This document shows, in pieces, positions 1 through 8,437 of a stretch of DNA of 64,000 nt; within the stretch, counting starts at the first letter, position 1, and every line of letters begins with the position of its first letter. The notes under the pieces were generated by a model, which saw only the letters and a list, made by a program, of their open reading frames with translations, was not told the DNA's origin and did not search any database. Made by a program: the position numbers and the translations under genes. Source of the DNA: Burkholderia cepacia (GTDB taxonomy: Bacteria > Pseudomonadota > Gammaproteobacteria > Burkholderiales > Burkholderiaceae); the NCBI RefSeq assembly GCF_001039005.1, contig NZ_LDWR01000043.1:20093-84092 (forward strand). Direction: 5' to 3'.

Positions 1-158
1 ATGCACACGCCATTCGATGATTCGATTCACTTCAGGCATTCTTCAATCCAGATGCTTATGTGCATCGCGTCATCCATAAAATACCGATTACGTTAATTCA
101 CAGCAGTTTCGGCGGAATTATTTACCCGATATTCGAATCGATTTCCCGGGCGGGCAAC

Positions 159-181
159 GGCGTGCGGACCCGCCGCACGCC
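159..181 (-). terminator. Hairpin downstream of the secreted nuclease gene
   Basis: A perfect 9-bp inverted repeat (GGCGTGCGG / CCGCACGCC, 5-base loop) lies 26 bases past the stop codon of the nuclease gene, in its direction of transcription. No clear U-tract follows, so it may be a weak terminator or a 3'-end-protecting hairpin. I see no gene in the rest of bases 1-207. Confidence 0.4.
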
Positions 182-207
182 GCGCATCACCCGCGGTCAA
201 CCCGCCA

Positions 208-2022
208 TCAATTCCCGCCGCCCGGCAGCGCGATATCGATCAGCACCGGATCGTGATCCGACGAGCGATACGCATCCGGCGCGTAGTACGTCTTCTGCTG
301 CTCGGCCGACTTGTACGCGAGCGTGTACTGCAGCGCGAGCGGCTCGTCCGCGTTGATGTGCCATTCGTGCACGGCCTTCACGTGCGACGCGAGCGGCAGC
401 GTCGCGAGCGCATGATCGAGATAACCGGCTTCGCCGTTGTACACGTAGCTGTACGCGTTCGCGCCGATCCAGCGCGCGACGAGGTTGCGGTAGCCGCGTG
501 ATTCGAGCGTGCGGATCGGGTCTTCATGCGTGTAGCTGTTGAAGTCGCCGATCAGCAGCACGCCCTGGCCCGCGACACCCGTCGGCGTGCCGGCGAGCCA
601 GTCGGCGACCTTCGCCGCCGCACGCGCGCGGGTCGGGTTCCAGCAGCCCTGGCCGTCGCCCTGGTCGAGATCGTCGTTCGCGGCGTCCGGGCAGTTCTTC
701 GACTTCAGGTGATTCACCGCAACCGTCAGCGCCTGCTTGCCGCCGATGCGACGGAACGACTGCGCGAGCGGCTGGCGATTCTTGTCGTCGATCGCGAGCG
801 TCGCCGCGCCGCCGACCGGTTCGACCTTGCGGCTGTCGTAGATCAGCGCGACCGCGATCGCGTCGCCGCCGAGGCGCGACGTGCCCGGATCGACCACGCG
901 CCAGTTGTTGCCGAGCTTCGCCGCGAGCTGACGCACCGCGCTCAGTTCGCCGTAACCGTTGTTCTGGATTTCCATCAGGCCGATCACATCGGCGTCGAGC
1001 GCCTTCAGTGCGCTGACGATCTTCGCTTCCTGACGCTGGAATTCGGCGTAGGTCTTCGCGCCGCGGTTGTTCGGATCGTCGAAGCCGCCGCCGAGACCGT
1101 TGCCGTTGAAGTAGTTGAGGACGTTGAACGACGCGACGCGCAGGTTCGATTTCGGATCGCGCGCGGGCGCGTTGGAGCGCGGGTTCGCGCGTGCATCGAA
1201 CGTCGGCACGGCCGCGCCGGGCAGCGGCTGCACGCGCCATGCGCCGTAACGCACTTCGAGCACGCCTTCGATGTCGCGCACGGTGTAGCCCGCGCGCAGC
1301 GTGTTCGCGGCCGACAGGCCGGGCGCCGGATACGGCACCGTCGCGGGGTTCTGCTTGTTCGAGCCGTCGTCGAGGATCACGCGGTTGCGCGCGTTCGCGT
1401 CGATCTGCGTCTGCGCCTGTGCGGGCGGCACGACGCTCGTCGGCGTGCGCAGGCGGCCGTTGCTGAGCATCACGCTGCCGTAGCGCCCAAGCTCGTAGTT
1501 GTCGGTGACGTTCAGCGTCTGCGGCAGGCGCACGAGCATCCCTTCATACGCGGCGAACGCGTTCGGGCTGTCGACCGGCAGCGTGAGCGTCACGGGCGTG
1601 ACGGTCTGGCCGTTCGCGCACACCGCGATCGCACCCGACTGCGTGAGCTGCGTCTGCCCGTATTTCTCCTCGACCTTGCCCGTCACGTGCACGAGATCGC
1701 CCGCCTTCGCGCGCACTTTCGGCGCATAGACAAACAGGCCTTCGGACACGCCCGGCTGGTTGCGGCGCTGTGCGTCGGCCTGCTGGACGAAAAAGCCGCC
1801 GAAGCCGTCCGTGCCGCCGAAATCGGCGGTGACGACGGCTTCGATCGACACGTTCTGGCCGGCGAGCGGCGACAGCGCGCCCGGCCCCTGGATATCGGCG
1901 ATCGGCGTCGTGCTGCCGCCGCAGTTCGGGCTGACGGGAGCGGCGGTAGCGGCGAACACCGGCGCGGCGGCGAGCGTCGGGAGCAGCAATAGCGGGGCAA
2001 ACAGGCGGATTGTCGAGCGCAT
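208..2022 (-). CDS. Secreted endonuclease/exonuclease/phosphatase-family nuclease (ExeM/NucH-like)
   Basis: Predicted extracellular or periplasmic DNase of 604 residues. The start at 2022 gives a good signal peptide (MRSTIRLF... ending APVFAA) and replaces a longer in-frame reading without one. After a short Cys-containing N-terminus comes an OB-fold-like segment (about residues 35-150), as in ExeM/NucH nucleases, and then the EEP catalytic domain. That domain begins LRVASFNVLNYF, carries the metal-binding Glu in GLMEIQNN, and ends with the SSDHDPVLIDI signature. Such enzymes degrade extracellular DNA for nutrients or biofilm turnover. It is transcribed alone; the copper operon upstream runs in the same direction and ends at 2235. 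The exact substrate is inferred from the family only. Confidence 0.88.
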   Translation of the reverse strand: MRSTIRLFAPLLLLPTLAAAPVFAATAAPVSPNCGGSTTPIADIQGPGALSPLAGQNVSIEAVVTADFGGTDGFGGFFVQQADAQRRNQPGVSEGLFVYAPKVRAKAGDLVHVTGKVEEKYGQTQLTQSGAIAVCANGQTVTPVTLTLPVDSPNAFAAYEGMLVRLPQTLNVTDNYELGRYGSVMLSNGRLRTPTSVVPPAQAQTQIDANARNRVILDDGSNKQNPATVPYPAPGLSAANTLRAGYTVRDIEGVLEVRYGAWRVQPLPGAAVPTFDARANPRSNAPARDPKSNLRVASFNVLNYFNGNGLGGGFDDPNNRGAKTYAEFQRQEAKIVSALKALDADVIGLMEIQNNGYGELSAVRQLAAKLGNNWRVVDPGTSRLGGDAIAVALIYDSRKVEPVGGAATLAIDDKNRQPLAQSFRRIGGKQALTVAVNHLKSKNCPDAANDDLDQGDGQGCWNPTRARAAAKVADWLAGTPTGVAGQGVLLIGDFNSYTHEDPIRTLESRGYRNLVARWIGANAYSYVYNGEAGYLDHALATLPLASHVKAVHEWHINADEPLALQYTLAYKSAEQQKTYYAPDAYRSSDHDPVLIDIALPGGGN

Positions 2023-2234
2023 GACGGGAGATCCCGGTTGTGAGGGTGGCGAAAGCTTAGCGGCGCTCAATGACAGTTTTTGGTAATCAAAAGACAGGTA
2101 AATGTAACAAGTGATTTCGCGCGGCGATCGCCACCGGCCGCGCGGTTGTGCCGGAAAACGCGGGGAAATCGTCTGATGAAAATCCATCGTGCCCGTGACG
2201 ATTCCCCCGCGATGCTTCGATAACGCGCCGCCTC

Positions 2235-3176
2235 CTAGACCGTCCCCGGCAGTGCGCTCGATGCGAGCACGGCCGCCACCATCAGCACGCCGCCCAGCAC
2301 GACCGCCTCGATCCGCAACACCGCGCCGAACCCGCGCAACGGGCCGGCCGGCATCGCGGCGGCCGGATCTTTTAACTCAGCCAGCAACTTCGGCATCCCG
2401 AAGAACCGGTTGTGTCCGCCGAGTGCCGCCGCGATCAGCACAAGCGCGAGCTTCAGCAGCAGGATCTGCCCGTAGCTCGACGCAAGCAGGTTGGCCGGCG
2501 TATCGACGCCGCGCCATCCGTTGTACGCGCCGGTCGCGAACAGCACGATCAACGCAACCGTCGACGCATCGGACAGCGACTGCACGAACGATGCGCCGGT
2601 CGTGCGTTCGCTCGCCGGCATGCCGGCAAGACGCGGCATCACGCTGAACGCCGTCACGAACACGAGCCCGACCCACGCGCTGATCGCGAGCAGATGCAGC
2701 CAGTCGACCCACACCGGCACGCTGAACAGTCCCGCGTCGACCGGATGCCCGCCGTTGCTGCGCGCGAGCGCGACGCATGCGAGCGCGGCCCACATCGCGA
2801 TCGGAAAGCGCGTGTCGTTCGCATGCCTGAGAAACGACAGCAGCACGATCACGACCATGAACGCGGCGCCGGCCAGCCACGCGTGGCCGAATCCGGTGCC
2901 CACGAGCATCGAGCAGACGGCCGGCCCGGCTTCGAGCAGCGACACGTCGCTCATCAGCGCGCAGTGCGCCCAGAACGCGGTGATGCTCGCGAGCAGCGAC
3001 ACGACGGACGCAATGCGCAGCGTCGCGACGAGGCGCCGCCCGATGCCGTGCTGCCACGCCGACGCGCCGCGCGCGAGCCAGTGGCTGCCGAGCAGCGCGC
3101 CGACGATGCCCGCGAACCCGGCATTCTGGATCGCCACCGACACGAGCCGCAGCAGGCCGACGAAACCGTCGTTCAT
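2235..3176 (-). CDS. copD: CopD-family copper resistance membrane protein
   Basis: Inner-membrane protein of 313 residues with about eight hydrophobic segments, matching CopD/PcoD, which is proposed to pass periplasmic copper inward with CopC. The start MNDGFVGLLRL at 3176 is chosen because its ATG overlaps the copC stop codon (ATGA), implying translational coupling; longer readings would run into copC. Conserved CopD features include the WVDWLHLLAISAWVGLVF segment and histidines near membrane edges. It is the last gene of the copper operon that starts near 7497. The function assignment is family-level; direction of copper movement is not visible from sequence. Confidence 0.88.
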   Translation of the reverse strand: MNDGFVGLLRLVSVAIQNAGFAGIVGALLGSHWLARGASAWQHGIGRRLVATLRIASVVSLLASITAFWAHCALMSDVSLLEAGPAVCSMLVGTGFGHAWLAGAAFMVVIVLLSFLRHANDTRFPIAMWAALACVALARSNGGHPVDAGLFSVPVWVDWLHLLAISAWVGLVFVTAFSVMPRLAGMPASERTTGASFVQSLSDASTVALIVLFATGAYNGWRGVDTPANLLASSYGQILLLKLALVLIAAALGGHNRFFGMPKLLAELKDPAAAMPAGPLRGFGAVLRIEAVVLGGVLMVAAVLASSALPGTV

Positions 3177-3559
3177 CCCTTCACCCGGAACGTATAAGTG
3201 CCCTTGGTGCGATGCGCATCGGCCGTCATCGCCGCCCACTGCACCGTGTACGCGCCCGGCGCGAGCTTCGGCATCGCGACGGTCATCACGCGCGGGTTCG
3301 ACGCGTCGACCTTCGCCTTGTCCTGCGTGACCGCGTTGCCGTTCGCGTCCGACACCTTCACCGAGCTGAACGCCGGTTCGAGGTCTTCGTTGAAGGTGAG
3401 CCGCACCGTGTCGGGCGCGGTGTCGACCGTGCTGCCCGTCGCCGGTGCGGCGCTTTCCAGCTTGCCGTGCGCCGATGCCGCGACCGGCGCGGCGGCGAGG
3501 ATCGCGCCGGCCGCGGCGATGCCGGCCAGCCGCTTGAGCGTCGTGATCTTGATCTTCAT
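3173..3559 (-). CDS. copC: CopC-domain periplasmic copper-binding protein
   Basis: Small beta-sandwich CopC protein of 128 residues. A signal peptide (MKIKITTLKRLAG... ending VAASA) is followed directly by the mature N-terminal His (AHGKLESAAPATGS), the Cu(II)-binding arrangement typical of CopC. The C-terminal WAAMTADAHRTKGTYTFRV is the other CopC hallmark. I choose the ATG at 3559; an in-frame GTG at 3577 overlaps the stop codon of the upstream CusF-like gene (GTGA) and could serve for coupled initiation. It overlaps copD by 4 bases at its 3' end. Confidence 0.9.
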   Translation of the reverse strand: MKIKITTLKRLAGIAAAGAILAAAPVAASAHGKLESAAPATGSTVDTAPDTVRLTFNEDLEPAFSSVKVSDANGNAVTQDKAKVDASNPRVMTVAMPKLAPGAYTVQWAAMTADAHRTKGTYTFRVKG

Positions 3560-3573
3560 GTTCGTGCCCAGCG

Positions 3574-3921
3574 TCACGGCTTCTTCAGTTCGACGACGGT
3601 CAGCGCGCCGCCCACGTCCTCGGCGACGAAGTCGATCTTGTCGCCGGCCTTGACCTGCGACAGCATCGCCGGGTCCTTCACCTTGAACGCCATCGTCATC
3701 GCGTCCATCCCGAGGTTGTCCAGCGGGCCGTGCTTGATCGTCAGCTTGCCCGCGGCCGTGTCGACCTTGCGGATCTCACCGTGCGACATGCGCTGCGCCG
3801 CGTCGGCGCCCTGCTTCGCGCCGCCGCTCATGTCCATGCCGGCCATGTCGCCGGCCGCGTACGACGCGGCGGAGAACGCCAGCGCGCAACCCGTTGCAAT
3901 CGAAACCAGTCCCTTCTTCAT
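3574..3921 (-). CDS. CusF-like periplasmic copper-binding protein (first copy)
   Basis: 115-residue exported protein: signal peptide, a Met-rich stretch (DMAGMDMSGG), then the CusF/DUF beta-barrel (HGEIRKVDTAAGKLTIKHGPLDNL...). The copper site keeps the MTM pair (DAMTMAF). The Trp that caps copper in E. coli CusF (W in NWPEMTM) is replaced here by Met (LGMDAMTM), which would give a more Met-rich site. It lies between the multicopper oxidase and copC, so it probably hands periplasmic copper between those proteins. A second stand-alone copy (11401-11775) has the same substitution. Confidence 0.85.
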   Translation of the reverse strand: MKKGLVSIATGCALAFSAASYAAGDMAGMDMSGGAKQGADAAQRMSHGEIRKVDTAAGKLTIKHGPLDNLGMDAMTMAFKVKDPAMLSQVKAGDKIDFVAEDVGGALTVVELKKP

Positions 3922-3998
3922 CGTGTTTGCTCCAGAGTGAGTGAATCGAAATCGGCGTCCGCATCGGCGCGGCCGCCGCGTGCTGCTGCCGCTGCTGC

Positions 3999-5294
3999 TC
4001 AACCGTCCGGCAATTCGCCGGTGTATTCGTACGCGACGGTGCCATTCGGATGCCGGAACCAGCCCGGATCGCGATAGTCGTTGCGGCCGAGCCCCTGCCG
4101 CACCTTCAGCACCGTGAACATGCCGCCCATCTCCAGCGGCCCGAACGGGCCCGTGCCCGTCATCATCGGCAGCGTGTTGTCGGGCAGCGGCATCTCCATG
4201 CCGCCCATCGCGCCGCCCGTGCTGCCCATCGCCATGTAGTCGGGCACGAGCTTGCCGATGCGCTGCGCGAGATCCTTCTGCGGCACGCCGATCAGGTTCG
4301 GCACCTGATGGCCCATCGCATTCATCGTGTGATGCGACTTGTGGCAGTGGAACGCCCAGTCGCCCGGGCGATCGGCGGTGAACTCGATCGCGCGCATCTG
4401 GCCCACCGCGACATCGGCCGTCACTTCGGGCCAGCGCGCCGCCGGCGGAATCCATCCGCCGTCGGTGCCGGCGACTTCGAAGCTGTAGCCGTGCAGGTGG
4501 ATCGGATGGTTCGTCATCGTCAGGTTGCCGAAACGAATCCGCACGCGGTCGCCCGCGCGCACCGGCAGCGGATCGATGCCCGGGAACACGCGCGAGTTGA
4601 ACGTCCACATGTTGAAGTCCGTCATCTCGTTCACGCGCGGCGTGTAGCTGCCCGGATCGATGTCGTACGCGGCGAGCAGGAACACGAAATCGCGATCGAC
4701 CGGCATCGTGCCGCGATCCTTCGGATGCACGATGAACATGCCCATCATCCCCATCGCCATCTGCACCATCTCGTCGGCGTGCGGGTGATACATGAACGTG
4801 CCGTGCGCCTCGAGCTGGAACTCGTAGACGAAGGTCTTGCCGGGCGGGATATGCGGCTGCGTGAGGCCGCCGACGCCGTCCATCCCGTTCGGCAGCCGCA
4901 GCCCGTGCCAGTGGATCGTCGTGTGCTCGGGCAACCGGTTGGTCACGAAGATCCGCACCTTGTCGCCTTCGACGGCCTCGATCGTCGGGCCCGGCGACTG
5001 GCCGTTGTAGCCCCACAGGTTCGCGTTCATGCCGGGCGCCATCTCGCGCACGACGGGCTCGGCCGTCAGGTGGAACTCCTTCCAGCCGTTCTTCATCCGC
5101 CACGGCAGCGTCCAGCCGTTCAGCGTCGCGACGGGTGTGTACGGACGGCCGTTCGGCGGCACGAGCGGCGGCTGCGTGCCGGTCTTCGCCATCGTGGGCG
5201 CTTCGGGCAGCGACGCGGCGCCGGCCTTGCTGACCATCGCCGCACCGAGCAGCGCGGCGCCCGAGCCGCTGAGAAATTGTCGACGGGACACCAT
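3999..5294 (-). CDS. copA: Tat-exported multicopper oxidase (CopA/CueO class)
   Basis: Predicted periplasmic cuprous oxidase of 431 residues. The start at 5294 places a twin-arginine signal (SRRQFLSG, residues 3-10) at the N-terminus. All four copper-ligand motifs are visible: HWHG (128-131), YHPH (169-172), HPIHLHG (263-269) and the T1/T3 motif HCHKSHHTMNAM (316-327), where Cys317, His322 and Met327 would ligate the T1 copper. Gly/Met-rich stretches (MGSTGGAMGGMEM) near the C-terminus fit a copper-handling role. Its ATG lies one base from the stop of the TolC-like gene. It oxidises Cu(I) to less toxic Cu(II) in the family. Confidence 0.9.
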   Translation of the reverse strand: MVSRRQFLSGSGAALLGAAMVSKAGAASLPEAPTMAKTGTQPPLVPPNGRPYTPVATLNGWTLPWRMKNGWKEFHLTAEPVVREMAPGMNANLWGYNGQSPGPTIEAVEGDKVRIFVTNRLPEHTTIHWHGLRLPNGMDGVGGLTQPHIPPGKTFVYEFQLEAHGTFMYHPHADEMVQMAMGMMGMFIVHPKDRGTMPVDRDFVFLLAAYDIDPGSYTPRVNEMTDFNMWTFNSRVFPGIDPLPVRAGDRVRIRFGNLTMTNHPIHLHGYSFEVAGTDGGWIPPAARWPEVTADVAVGQMRAIEFTADRPGDWAFHCHKSHHTMNAMGHQVPNLIGVPQKDLAQRIGKLVPDYMAMGSTGGAMGGMEMPLPDNTLPMMTGTGPFGPLEMGGMFTVLKVRQGLGRNDYRDPGWFRHPNGTVAYEYTGELPDG

Positions 5295-5295
5295 G

Positions 5296-6780
5296 TCAAT
5301 GACCTTCCGGATGCGTTGCGGGCGCCGGTTGCGCCACGGGTGAGGAAGCCGGCTGCGGCGCAGCGTCGGTTTCAGGTTCGGGTTCGGTGGCAGCCGTTGC
5401 CCGCGGCGCGGCGCCCGGGTTCGGCAGCCGGCCACCGACGGCCATCTGCAGATCGGTTTCGGCGAGCCAGTAGTCCTTCAGCGAATCGATGTAGCCGTTC
5501 ACCGCGCCAACCTGTTCGCGCGCATCGGCCAGCAGCTCGAACACGCTCGCGAGCATCCCGTTGTAGCGCAGCAGCAGCTCGTCCGAGATCGTCTTGCGCA
5601 GCGGCACGACTTCGTCGCGATAGTGCGTGGCGACGTCGTAGCTCGTCACGTACGCCGCGTACGATTCGCGCACTTCGGAGCGCGCGTCGATGGCCGTCTT
5701 CGCGAGCCGGTTCGCCGACTGCAGGTAGATCGCCTCGGCCCGCGCGACCTTCGCGCCGCCCCAGTCGAACAGCGGAATTTCGACGCTGATCTCGAAGCCG
5801 TGCTCGTGACCCTTGCCGGTCTCGTAGTTGTTCACATAACCGAGATCGACCGCGTTGACGAAGCGCGTGGCCTTGCTGAGGCCGAGCGACGACGCGACGC
5901 CCTGCGTCTGCAGCTTCGCGGCCTGGATGTCGAGACGGTTGCTCATCGCGAAGCGTTCGAGATCGGGCAGGTCCGGGCGCGCTTTCGGCAGGTCGGGCAA
6001 GCGTTCGGGCAGCGTGTACTGCGTGCGCCCGCCCCACAGCCCCATCGCGCGCGTGAGCTTCTCGCGCGCGGCCACGGCCTGCTGGCGCGCCTTCGCGTGC
6101 TGCGCGACCGCGTCGGCATGGAACGCCTGCTCGCGGGCGTAATCGAGCCGGCTGAAGTTGCCGGCCTGACGCATGCGCTGCGCGAGTTCCGCGGCCGCGC
6201 TCGCGGCATCGCGCACCTGTTGTGCGTAGTTCGCGGCCTGCTCGGCGGCGACGGCCTCGACATACGCGCGGCGCGCGTCGGCCGCCACCTTCAGCATCGC
6301 GTCGGCCGTTTCGAGCTTGGTCTGCTCGAAGCGGCGGCGTTCGATATTCGTCGCGAACGGCATCGTCAGCAGCGCGAACACGTTCGCCGAGAACGTACGG
6401 CCGAGGGTCAGCTCGCCGTCGCCGGCGCGGGTGCGGCTGAACGAGAAGCGCGGGTTCGGCAGCCGGCCGGCCTGCACGAGGTCGGCCTCCGACAGCCCGA
6501 GCTCCGCGTACGACGCCTGCAGGCCGCGATTGTTCAGCAGCGCGACCTGCACCGCATCGTCCATCGACAACGGTTTGGCGAGCAGTTCGCGGGTCCGCTT
6601 GTCGACGGCTTCGCGGTCGGCATCGGTCCGCACGACCACCGCGTCTTTGCCGATACGTTCCGCCGCGGTGGACGACACGGCGTCGAAGCCGCCGTCCTTC
6701 GAAAACGTCGTGCAGCCCGCGAGGAATGCCAGCACGAGCGCGGCCGCGCCGATCCTCGGCGATATCGCAAGATTCGTCAT
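5296..6780 (-). CDS. TolC-family outer-membrane efflux lipoprotein in the copper operon
   Basis: 494-residue outer-membrane channel protein with a lipoprotein signal (LVLAFLAGC, Cys about residue 22) and the two repeated OEP domains of TolC/CusC proteins, rich in Ala-coiled coils. It sits where PcoB/CopB would be expected, but is a TolC relative rather than a CopB barrel. It has no RND partner in its own operon; it might share the CusBA pump encoded at 11.8-16.5 kb. The C-terminus is Pro/Ala/Glu-rich (ATEPEPETDAAPQPASSP), a low-complexity tail. Its start overlaps the preceding gene by 4 bases. Confidence 0.85.
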   Translation of the reverse strand: MTNLAISPRIGAAALVLAFLAGCTTFSKDGGFDAVSSTAAERIGKDAVVVRTDADREAVDKRTRELLAKPLSMDDAVQVALLNNRGLQASYAELGLSEADLVQAGRLPNPRFSFSRTRAGDGELTLGRTFSANVFALLTMPFATNIERRRFEQTKLETADAMLKVAADARRAYVEAVAAEQAANYAQQVRDAASAAAELAQRMRQAGNFSRLDYAREQAFHADAVAQHAKARQQAVAAREKLTRAMGLWGGRTQYTLPERLPDLPKARPDLPDLERFAMSNRLDIQAAKLQTQGVASSLGLSKATRFVNAVDLGYVNNYETGKGHEHGFEISVEIPLFDWGGAKVARAEAIYLQSANRLAKTAIDARSEVRESYAAYVTSYDVATHYRDEVVPLRKTISDELLLRYNGMLASVFELLADAREQVGAVNGYIDSLKDYWLAETDLQMAVGGRLPNPGAAPRATAATEPEPETDAAPQPASSPVAQPAPATHPEGH

Positions 6781-7061
6781 TGCGCGGGCCCTCCGTGCAT
6801 CGAATGGGCGCCGCCGTGACCCGTCGTGTTGCCGGGCTTCGCGTCACGCTTCGCGGGCCGCTTCATCACGTCCCGGTTCAGTTGTTTCCAGCCCGGGCCT
6901 TCGTCGTCGCGATACGGCCGGTAGCCGTCGAACGCGGACGTCACGGTGACGTCCGGCACCGTCGCGGCGGCGTCCGCCGGATCGGGAAACGGGGTTTGCG
7001 CAGGCGCGAGCGACGGCACGATGGCCGCCGCGCCAAGCAGCGCCGCAGTGATCAATCGCAT
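6777..7061 (-). CDS. Small exported protein of unknown function in the copper operon
   Basis: 94 residues with a clear signal peptide (MRLITAALLGAAAIVPSLAPAQ). The mature part is short and polar (DGYRPYRDDEGPGWKQLNRDVMKR) and ends in a Gly/His/Met-containing tail (TTGHGGAHSMHGGPAQ) that could bind copper. I do not recognise a named family. The ATG of the following TolC-type gene overlaps its stop codon by 4 bases, so the two are translationally coupled and probably functionally linked. Confidence 0.75.
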   Translation of the reverse strand: MRLITAALLGAAAIVPSLAPAQTPFPDPADAAATVPDVTVTSAFDGYRPYRDDEGPGWKQLNRDVMKRPAKRDAKPGNTTGHGGAHSMHGGPAQ

Positions 7062-7149
7062 GAATAGGTCTCGTCGTAGTGTCGTCCGGCGGGCCTTGCG
7101 CGGCCGCCGGCGTGGATTGCAGATCGCGGCCTGTCGGCCACGGGCACGG

Positions 7150-7497
7150 CTAGACGGGAATCCGGCGAGGCGGCCTGTCGATGCCGCCGGTCAGGAACGA
7201 CACGACCACGGCCGACGGCGGATGCGCGACGATCGTGACGCTGATGCCCGACGCAGCAGGCACCGCAGGCGTACCCGGCATGCCCGTGCCGACGCAGCAG
7301 GACACGCAGGCGGAACACGACGGCGCGTGGCTATCGTGCTCGGGATGACCATCCAGCGCAGCCGGCATCGCGTGCGACATCTCGTTCGCATCCGGCACGA
7401 CAGCACCCGCGCACGGCATCGAAACGGTCGCGAACGACTGGATCGGCAGGCTCAGCGCCAGCAGCACGACGAGGATGAATTTGCGCCAGTACGACAT
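7150..7497 (-). CDS. Small exported Cys/His-rich protein heading the copper operon (CopL-like)
   Basis: 115 residues: hydrophobic N-terminus (FILVVLLALSLPIQSFA), a His/Met region, then a Cys cluster (SCSACVSCCVG) and a C-terminal FLTGGIDRPPRRIPV. The architecture resembles CopL/DUF2946-type proteins that often head copper-resistance operons; the specific role is unclear. The start at 7497 is chosen because it begins the signal segment; the longer reading runs into the regulatory boxes. A shorter, diverged relative (17898-18284) with the same closing RPPR motif heads the RND operon. Confidence 0.75.
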   Translation of the reverse strand: MSYWRKFILVVLLALSLPIQSFATVSMPCAGAVVPDANEMSHAMPAALDGHPEHDSHAPSCSACVSCCVGTGMPGTPAVPAASGISVTIVAHPPSAVVVSFLTGGIDRPPRRIPV

Positions 7498-7615
7498 GGA
7501 TGCGGAATCAGGCAGGCTACGACCGGATGGGCCGGCGCAGCGCCACGACGGCGCGCTCCGGAGACAGGACGGCTGCAGCTTATCGCCGCCGCCGTGACGA
7601 CGACATGGTCGAAAC

Positions 7616-7634
7616 ATGACCGGATTTTCATCAA
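7616..7634 (-). promoter_or_regulatory. Candidate CopR box 1 (copper operon side)
   Basis: ATGACCGGATTTTCATCAA. It matches, in opposite orientation, a second box at 7662-7680 at 16 of 19 positions. The pair lies between the copper operon (start 7497) and the response regulator (start 7766). The inference is that both are recognised by the adjacent response regulator; no footprint evidence is available from sequence. Confidence 0.55.
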
Positions 7635-7661
7635 ACGCGCGCTCGTCGTGTCGGCCCGCGC

Positions 7662-7680
7662 TTCATGAAAATTCCGTCAT
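7662..7680 (+). promoter_or_regulatory. Candidate CopR box 2 (regulator side)
   Basis: TTCATGAAAATTCCGTCAT, the inverted counterpart of the box at 7616-7634 (its reverse complement is ATGACGGAATTTTCATGAA). It lies about 85 bases before the response-regulator start, a sensible position for autoregulation. Confidence 0.55.
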
Positions 7681-7765
7681 CCGCCGGTCATCTGTCGCGC
7701 ACGCGCGGCACCGTAAGCTCAGGCGTTACACTGACCGGCTGGAATCATCGATAGCCTGCCTCACC

Positions 7766-8437
7766 ATGCGGATACTGATAGTCGAAGACGAACCCAAGAT
7801 GGCGTCGTACCTCCGGAAGGGGCTGATGGAGGCGAGCTACACGGTCGACATCGCGGAAACCGGCAAGGACGGGCTGTTCCTCGCGCTGCACGAGGATTTC
7901 GATCTCGTCGTGCTCGACGTGATGCTGCCGGAAATGGACGGCTTCGAGGTACTCAGGCGGCTGCGCGCGCAGAAGCAGACGCCCGTGCTGCTGCTCACGG
8001 CCCGCGAGGCGATCGAGGACAAGGTCACCGGCCTCGAACTGGGTGCCGACGACTACCTGCTCAAGCCGTTCGCGTACGCCGAGTTCCTGGCCCGTATCCG
8101 CTCGCTGCTGCGGCGCGCGCCGCGCAACGTCCGCGACATCCTGCACGTCGCCGATCTCGAGGTCGACCTGATCAAGCGCCGCGTGCGGCGCGCCGACAAC
8201 CGCATCGACCTGACCGCACAGGAATTCGCGCTGCTGCAACTGCTCGCGGAACGCGAAGGTGAGGTGCTGACGCGCACCTTCATCACGTCGCAGATCTGGG
8301 ACATGAATTTCGATAGCGACACGAACGTCGTCGATGCGGCGATCAAGCGCCTGCGCGCGAAAATCGACAACGCGTACGAGACGAAGCTGATCCACACGAT
8401 CCGCGGCATGGGTTACGTGCTCGAGGATCGTTCGTGA
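7766..8437 (+). CDS. copR: OmpR-family response regulator, heavy-metal type (CopR/CusR/IrlR)
   Basis: 223-residue response regulator: receiver domain with acidic pair ED (7-8), phospho-acceptor Asp51 (VVLDVMLPEMDG), Lys in LLKPFAYAE, and a C-terminal winged helix ending IHTIRGMGYVLEDRS. The start at 7766 is the first Met giving the canonical MRILIVEDE. The stop codon overlaps the GTG start of the sensor kinase (GTGA). Divergent orientation to the copper operon and the boxes in between indicate that it controls that operon and itself. Confidence 0.92.
   Translation: MRILIVEDEPKMASYLRKGLMEASYTVDIAETGKDGLFLALHEDFDLVVLDVMLPEMDGFEVLRRLRAQKQTPVLLLTAREAIEDKVTGLELGADDYLLKPFAYAEFLARIRSLLRRAPRNVRDILHVADLEVDLIKRRVRRADNRIDLTAQEFALLQLLAEREGEVLTRTFITSQIWDMNFDSDTNVVDAAIKRLRAKIDNAYETKLIHTIRGMGYVLEDRS

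Noticed and set aside
524..1992. Long open frames on both strands overlapping the secreted nuclease
   Set aside because: Arg/Ala/Gly-rich readings with no domain; they are mirror frames of a well-supported gene, as expected in GC-rich DNA. The same applies to most other long alternative frames, for example 11829-15014 over cusA and 35-37 kb over the amidohydrolase.
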